The notes beneath the pieces are model-generated. The model saw nothing but the letters and a program-made list of their open reading frames with translations, did no database searches and was not told the DNA's origin. Below are positions 14,092-16,906 of a stretch of DNA of 16,906 nucleotides, piece by piece (position 1 is the first letter of the stretch; each line of letters begins with the position of its first letter). Source of the stretch: an uncultured Clostridia bacterium (GTDB taxonomy: Bacteria > Bacillota > Clostridia > Oscillospirales > CAG-272); the NCBI GenBank assembly GCA_904501985.1, contig CAJGCT010000039.1, positions 1 to 16,906 on the forward strand, given 5' to 3'. Position numbers and translations under genes: made by a program.

Positions 14092-15135
14092 TTATTTGAA
14101 TGCCGAAAACATAAAGTCAATACCCTCGTCGGTGTCGGGCAGAGTGTGACCGCCGTCCCATGCGGTAAAGGCGAAGTTTTCGGGGCATCCGAAGGCTTCG
14201 AAATACTTGTGTACCCTCTCTGCCTCTCTTACCGCGGACCTGTAATCGAAAACGCTGTCCTCCTTGCCGACGGCAACGTAAAGCTTTCGTGGCGCACAAA
14301 GTGCGGCAACCTCGGCGTCGTGAAAGGTATTGGCGCTGTTCTGATATGTCCAATTATTCCACGAATACACGTTGCGGTCGTTGAAGCAGGCATTGGGAAA
14401 TCCCGCCTTGATGCGTGTGTCCGCCGCCATTGTGTGAAGGGTGAAGTAGCCGCCGTATGAAATTCCCGTCATTCCTATCCTTTCGCCGTCGATAAAATCA
14501 AGCTCCGAAAGAAAAGTGATGGCGTTCATTATGCCCTTTATCTCCACGGCGGTGATGCTGAGCCCGAACCGCTTCAGATTCTTGTCGACCTCGCCTCGGT
14601 TATGTGATATGGGGTGTGACGGACTTGTGGGCTTCGCCTCTGCACAGTTCCACAGAAGAAGCTGGGGGGCAAATGCCGCCGCACCGCGTGCAAGCAGACG
14701 CTTTACCATATGATTGTAATTGTTGGGTCCGTTAAGGTCGGAGCAAAGCTCGGGCGTTCCGCCGCCTCCGTGCTGGGCGATCACAAGCGGTGCATTTTTC
14801 GCACCGTGAGGCACGAAAAGCAGCCCGTACTGCGAAAGCTCGGGTGTTATCGGTGTAACAAGGCGGTAAATTTCCGCACCGTCACCGTCACAAAGCCTTG
14901 TAAGCCGCGGAGCTTCAAGTCCGTTGGAGGTGAGCTTGTCAAGCCCCAGCATCTCACAGTATTTTTGGCGGTACTCCTCAAGCCTTTCTGGGAATGTATC
15001 CGCAGGCATGAAACGCTCCCGCTCGGCATTTCCCTCGGCTTCAAGCCGCTTTACAAGGGCGTTTAATCCGTCGCGGTACTGTTCTCTGTATGTATCGCCC
15101 TCGACGATGATGCTTTTTATCTTATCCTCGATCAT
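14092..15135 (-). CDS. Alpha/beta-hydrolase, acetyl-esterase-like
   Basis: This 347-residue cytoplasmic alpha/beta hydrolase has an N-terminal helical section (1-100), an oxyanion-type QHGGGGTPE (121-129) and the nucleophile elbow GISYGG with Ser226. The likely acid is Asp293 (VGKEDSVFD) and the base is His330 (DGGHTLPDTDEG). The layout resembles dienelactone-hydrolase and acetyl-xylan-esterase-type enzymes of polysaccharide clusters, so removal of acetyl or other ester groups from sugars is likely. The ATG lies only 4 nt after the isomerase stop codon, so the two are translationally coupled, with AGGA from the isomerase end serving as ribosome site. A decayed second copy of the 3' end sits at 11842-11937. 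The ester substrate is not known. Confidence 0.87.
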   Translation of the reverse strand: MIEDKIKSIIVEGDTYREQYRDGLNALVKRLEAEGNAERERFMPADTFPERLEEYRQKYCEMLGLDKLTSNGLEAPRLTRLCDGDGAEIYRLVTPITPELSQYGLLFVPHGAKNAPLVIAQHGGGGTPELCSDLNGPNNYNHMVKRLLARGAAAFAPQLLLWNCAEAKPTSPSHPISHNRGEVDKNLKRFGLSITAVEIKGIMNAITFLSELDFIDGERIGMTGISYGGYFTLHTMAADTRIKAGFPNACFNDRNVYSWNNWTYQNSANTFHDAEVAALCAPRKLYVAVGKEDSVFDYRSAVREAERVHKYFEAFGCPENFAFTAWDGGHTLPDTDEGIDFMFSAFK

Positions 15136-15139
15136 AATC

Positions 15140-16567
15140 CTATTTCACCTCGATAAGCTCAATTCCGCTGATTCTCGAAAGCTTGCGAAGCGTTTCGAGA
15201 TGATGACCCACACCGAGGGCAAGATGATGTGTGGGTCCCGCCTCGCACCAGCGTTCAAGGAAGCCGCAAACGTCGCCGCCGAAGCTTACTCTCGTGTTGG
15301 TGTTGCCCGTCTGGGGTATCTCGCCCGGCAGAGATTCGCCCTCTGCGGCTATCATGCGGAATTTGCCGTTTGCATCCGTATTGATGCTGAGGAGGGTCAC
15401 GGGACCCGATTTCAGCGAAAACTCAACGCCGATGCCGCTGCCCGATTTGCCGTGATACTTCTTCAGCTTGCGAAGTCTCGGTCTTCCCTCTGCGATTGCG
15501 GTATTGTGAGGTCCGTCGTGACCGATGAGCACCACATCGTCGCCTACATCGAAGGGGTGTATCTCCGCAAACGAGCCTCCGCCGCCCACAGCCTTCATAA
15601 TAAGCATTGATGCGGCGGTCTTGAGGTCGGCTTCACCTGCGAGGGGTGTGCCCGACGAGGTAAGAAGCGTGTTTCCGATAATGAGATTTGCCGCAAGCTG
15701 CTCATAAGGATTGTTCGGCTCGCTCTTGTAGTAGTAAGCGAGAGCACAGAGTCCGTTGTTCTTAACGAGTGTTTTAAGTGCCGCCGCCTGACGTGCGGAA
15801 TATACAAGATCCTCACGCTGCACATAATCGGTAAGCGGGTCAACTGACGGGTCGCATATCTCGAATATGCCCTTTATCTCCTCGATCTGCTCGTCTATCT
15901 CCGCTTCGGTAACAGCCTCGGAAAGCCTTGCAAGCTCGCATATCTCTATCATTTTGACATGAGCACCGAACGCCGCCGTGAAGGCGGTGGGATCCGAGTG
16001 CATATCGTACATTCCCTCGTAGGTGTGACCGAGATAGCCGATGGTTTCGTACTTGAACGCCGCCATGGCATTTGCCGCCGCAAGCCAGCCCTCCACCTCG
16101 CGTCCTATACGCTCACGCTGTGAGGATGCCGCCACGATGCAGGGCGGAATTTTTTTGCCCATACGTCCGTAAACGCCCGCGATTTCGGGCATTGCGCAAA
16201 CGTCGTCGTTGGCAAGCTGCATATAGGTAGTGGTGTGTGAATAATCGAGGTGATCGAGGGGCTGAATCGCCACAAGCACCTGTGGGATATCAAGGTATCT
16301 TGCAAAGGGTGCACACACCGCCGACGGAACATAGGTTGAAAGCAGCACGAAAAGTAAGTCCGCATCTGCCTTTTTAAGCTCCCTTACCGCACCGAATGCC
16401 GCTTCGGCGTTGTCTATATAGCCTGCGTCGAAAATTTCGTATTTATCGCCGTCGATATACCGTGCAAACTCGGCACTCTTCTTCATAAGCTCCTCGCGAA
16501 GCCCCTCAAACTGTGCGAAATATATGTAATGTCCGACGGTAACAAGTGCTATCTTTGTCTTTTTCAT
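15140..16567 (-). CDS. L-arabinose/L-fucose-isomerase-family enzyme
   Basis: This 475-residue protein has the AraA-like fold. The N-terminal substrate-recognition domain (1-170) contains ADLLFVLLSTYVPSA. The catalytic domain carries the four manganese ligands E312 (GEADLKTA), E335 (FAEIHPFD), H350 (GHDGPHN) and H447 or H448 (GPTHHLALGVGHH), almost the same positions as E306, E333, H350 and H450 of E. coli AraA. It should interconvert an aldose and a ketose. Overall it departs from classic AraA (for example the 100-200 region), so another pentose, deoxysugar or galactose-type substrate is possible. GAGAGGAAA precedes the ATG. It lies 9 nt after the GH99-like gene and 4 nt before the esterase, in one operon. 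Confidence 0.88.
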   Translation of the reverse strand: MKKTKIALVTVGHYIYFAQFEGLREELMKKSAEFARYIDGDKYEIFDAGYIDNAEAAFGAVRELKKADADLLFVLLSTYVPSAVCAPFARYLDIPQVLVAIQPLDHLDYSHTTTYMQLANDDVCAMPEIAGVYGRMGKKIPPCIVAASSQRERIGREVEGWLAAANAMAAFKYETIGYLGHTYEGMYDMHSDPTAFTAAFGAHVKMIEICELARLSEAVTEAEIDEQIEEIKGIFEICDPSVDPLTDYVQREDLVYSARQAAALKTLVKNNGLCALAYYYKSEPNNPYEQLAANLIIGNTLLTSSGTPLAGEADLKTAASMLIMKAVGGGGSFAEIHPFDVGDDVVLIGHDGPHNTAIAEGRPRLRKLKKYHGKSGSGIGVEFSLKSGPVTLLSINTDANGKFRMIAAEGESLPGEIPQTGNTNTRVSFGGDVCGFLERWCEAGPTHHLALGVGHHLETLRKLSRISGIELIEVK

Positions 16568-16576
16568 AGTTTCCTC

Positions 16577-16906
16577 TCAAATATAGTTTTTTAAGGTTTC
16601 ACGCTTTACTTTTTCCTTATCGAGCCGCTCAAGGCTTACCTTGCTCATATCGGGAGTCTCCCACGACCTGTTAAGCCGCTCCGAAAGTCCGATATCCTGC
16701 GGTGTGCGGTAATCGGGCAGATTATCGCGTGCGGTCAGCTCCTCGCGAATCGCCTGAAGATAGCGGAAGCCGAACTCGTGGCTGGGTGCCACATAATGTC
16801 CCTCGTCCCATTCGTTCCAGTTGTCGATCATCATTATCCGCTTACCCCATGCTCCGTCCGGAAGGGCGTCTGTCATTTCCTTCATGCGGCGGATACATTT
16901 GCGGTA
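16577..16906 (-). CDS. GH99/WbsX-like glycan-processing protein, 5' end outside window
   Basis: Only the last 109 codons are present, and the frame runs off the right edge of the window. The C-terminal hallmark IDNWNEWDEGHYVAPS and the following FGFRYLQAIRE match the WbsX-like family (GH99-type (beta/alpha)8 barrels found in polysaccharide loci). A charged tail (ERLDKEKVKRETLKNY) follows. The real start is not visible, and the internal Met near 16885 is not taken as start. It is the most upstream visible gene of the operon. Hydrolase versus transferase activity cannot be decided. Confidence 0.75.
   Translation of the reverse strand, partial: YRKCIRRMKEMTDALPDGAWGKRIMMIDNWNEWDEGHYVAPSHEFGFRYLQAIREELTARDNLPDYRTPQDIGLSERLNRSWETPDMSKVSLERLDKEKVKRETLKNYI

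Noticed and set aside
14924..15610. Plus-strand ORF of 228 codons across the isomerase-esterase junction
   Set aside because: It is antisense to two well-supported coupled genes in a GC-richer region where spurious frames are common. No motif was found.

Overview
The window looks like a low-to-moderate GC Firmicute of the class Clostridia, probably a gut or plant-fibre-degrading lineage. The reasons are strong AGGAGG-type ribosome sites, sigma-A promoters of the TTGAxx-17-TATAxT type, a tmRNA whose tag has the Bacillus/Clostridium length, an RpiR regulator, and genes for handling plant sugars and glycans. I could run no database search. Family names come from motifs and sequence character alone.

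Layout. (1) 60-2184, housekeeping: a YgjV-like membrane protein, smpB behind its own promoter, a small nitroreductase, then ssrA (tmRNA) with a terminator. smpB and ssrA are the two parts of the trans-translation ribosome-rescue system. (2) 2187-7101, a sugar-catabolic locus. On the minus strand are an RpiR/SIS regulator and a mutarotase-like gene broken by one frameshift. Divergently, on the plus strand, are a TIM-barrel sugar isomerase/epimerase, a 12-codon ORF that may be a gene remnant, a class II (fuculose-phosphate type) aldolase and a second, unrelated-looking TIM-barrel isomerase/epimerase. No sugar kinase is present. (3) About 7102-11840, an AT-rich accessory island. It holds an IS3-family transposase as one unbroken ORF, a two-gene operon of an SMC/OLD-like ATPase and a small TOPRIM-like protein (candidate phage defence), a fragment of a P-loop ATPase, and an orphan 182-codon ORF. 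Two 188-bp direct repeats, each ending in an identical 41-nt perfect palindrome, begin 2 nt after the stop codons of the TOPRIM gene and of the orphan ORF. Two related ~82-bp elements with ATTGGACATC-type inverted ends lie at 7178 and 10694. (4) 11842-16906, a minus-strand carbohydrate operon read from right to left: a GH99/WbsX-like protein (cut by the window edge), an L-arabinose/L-fucose-isomerase-like enzyme with all four metal ligands, an alpha/beta-hydrolase esterase, and a cytoplasmic double beta-helix (pectate-lyase-3 type) protein. A 31-codon remnant of a second esterase copy lies at the island border.

The best candidate for something undescribed is the island. The ATPase/TOPRIM operon has a consensus promoter with a 28-nt inverted repeat next to it, and the same hairpin-plus-palindrome module follows two unrelated genes, giving a cassette-like arrangement. 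The rest looks like ordinary chromosome with several signs of recent gene decay: the mutarotase frameshift, the mini-ORF, the esterase tail and the P-loop fragment.
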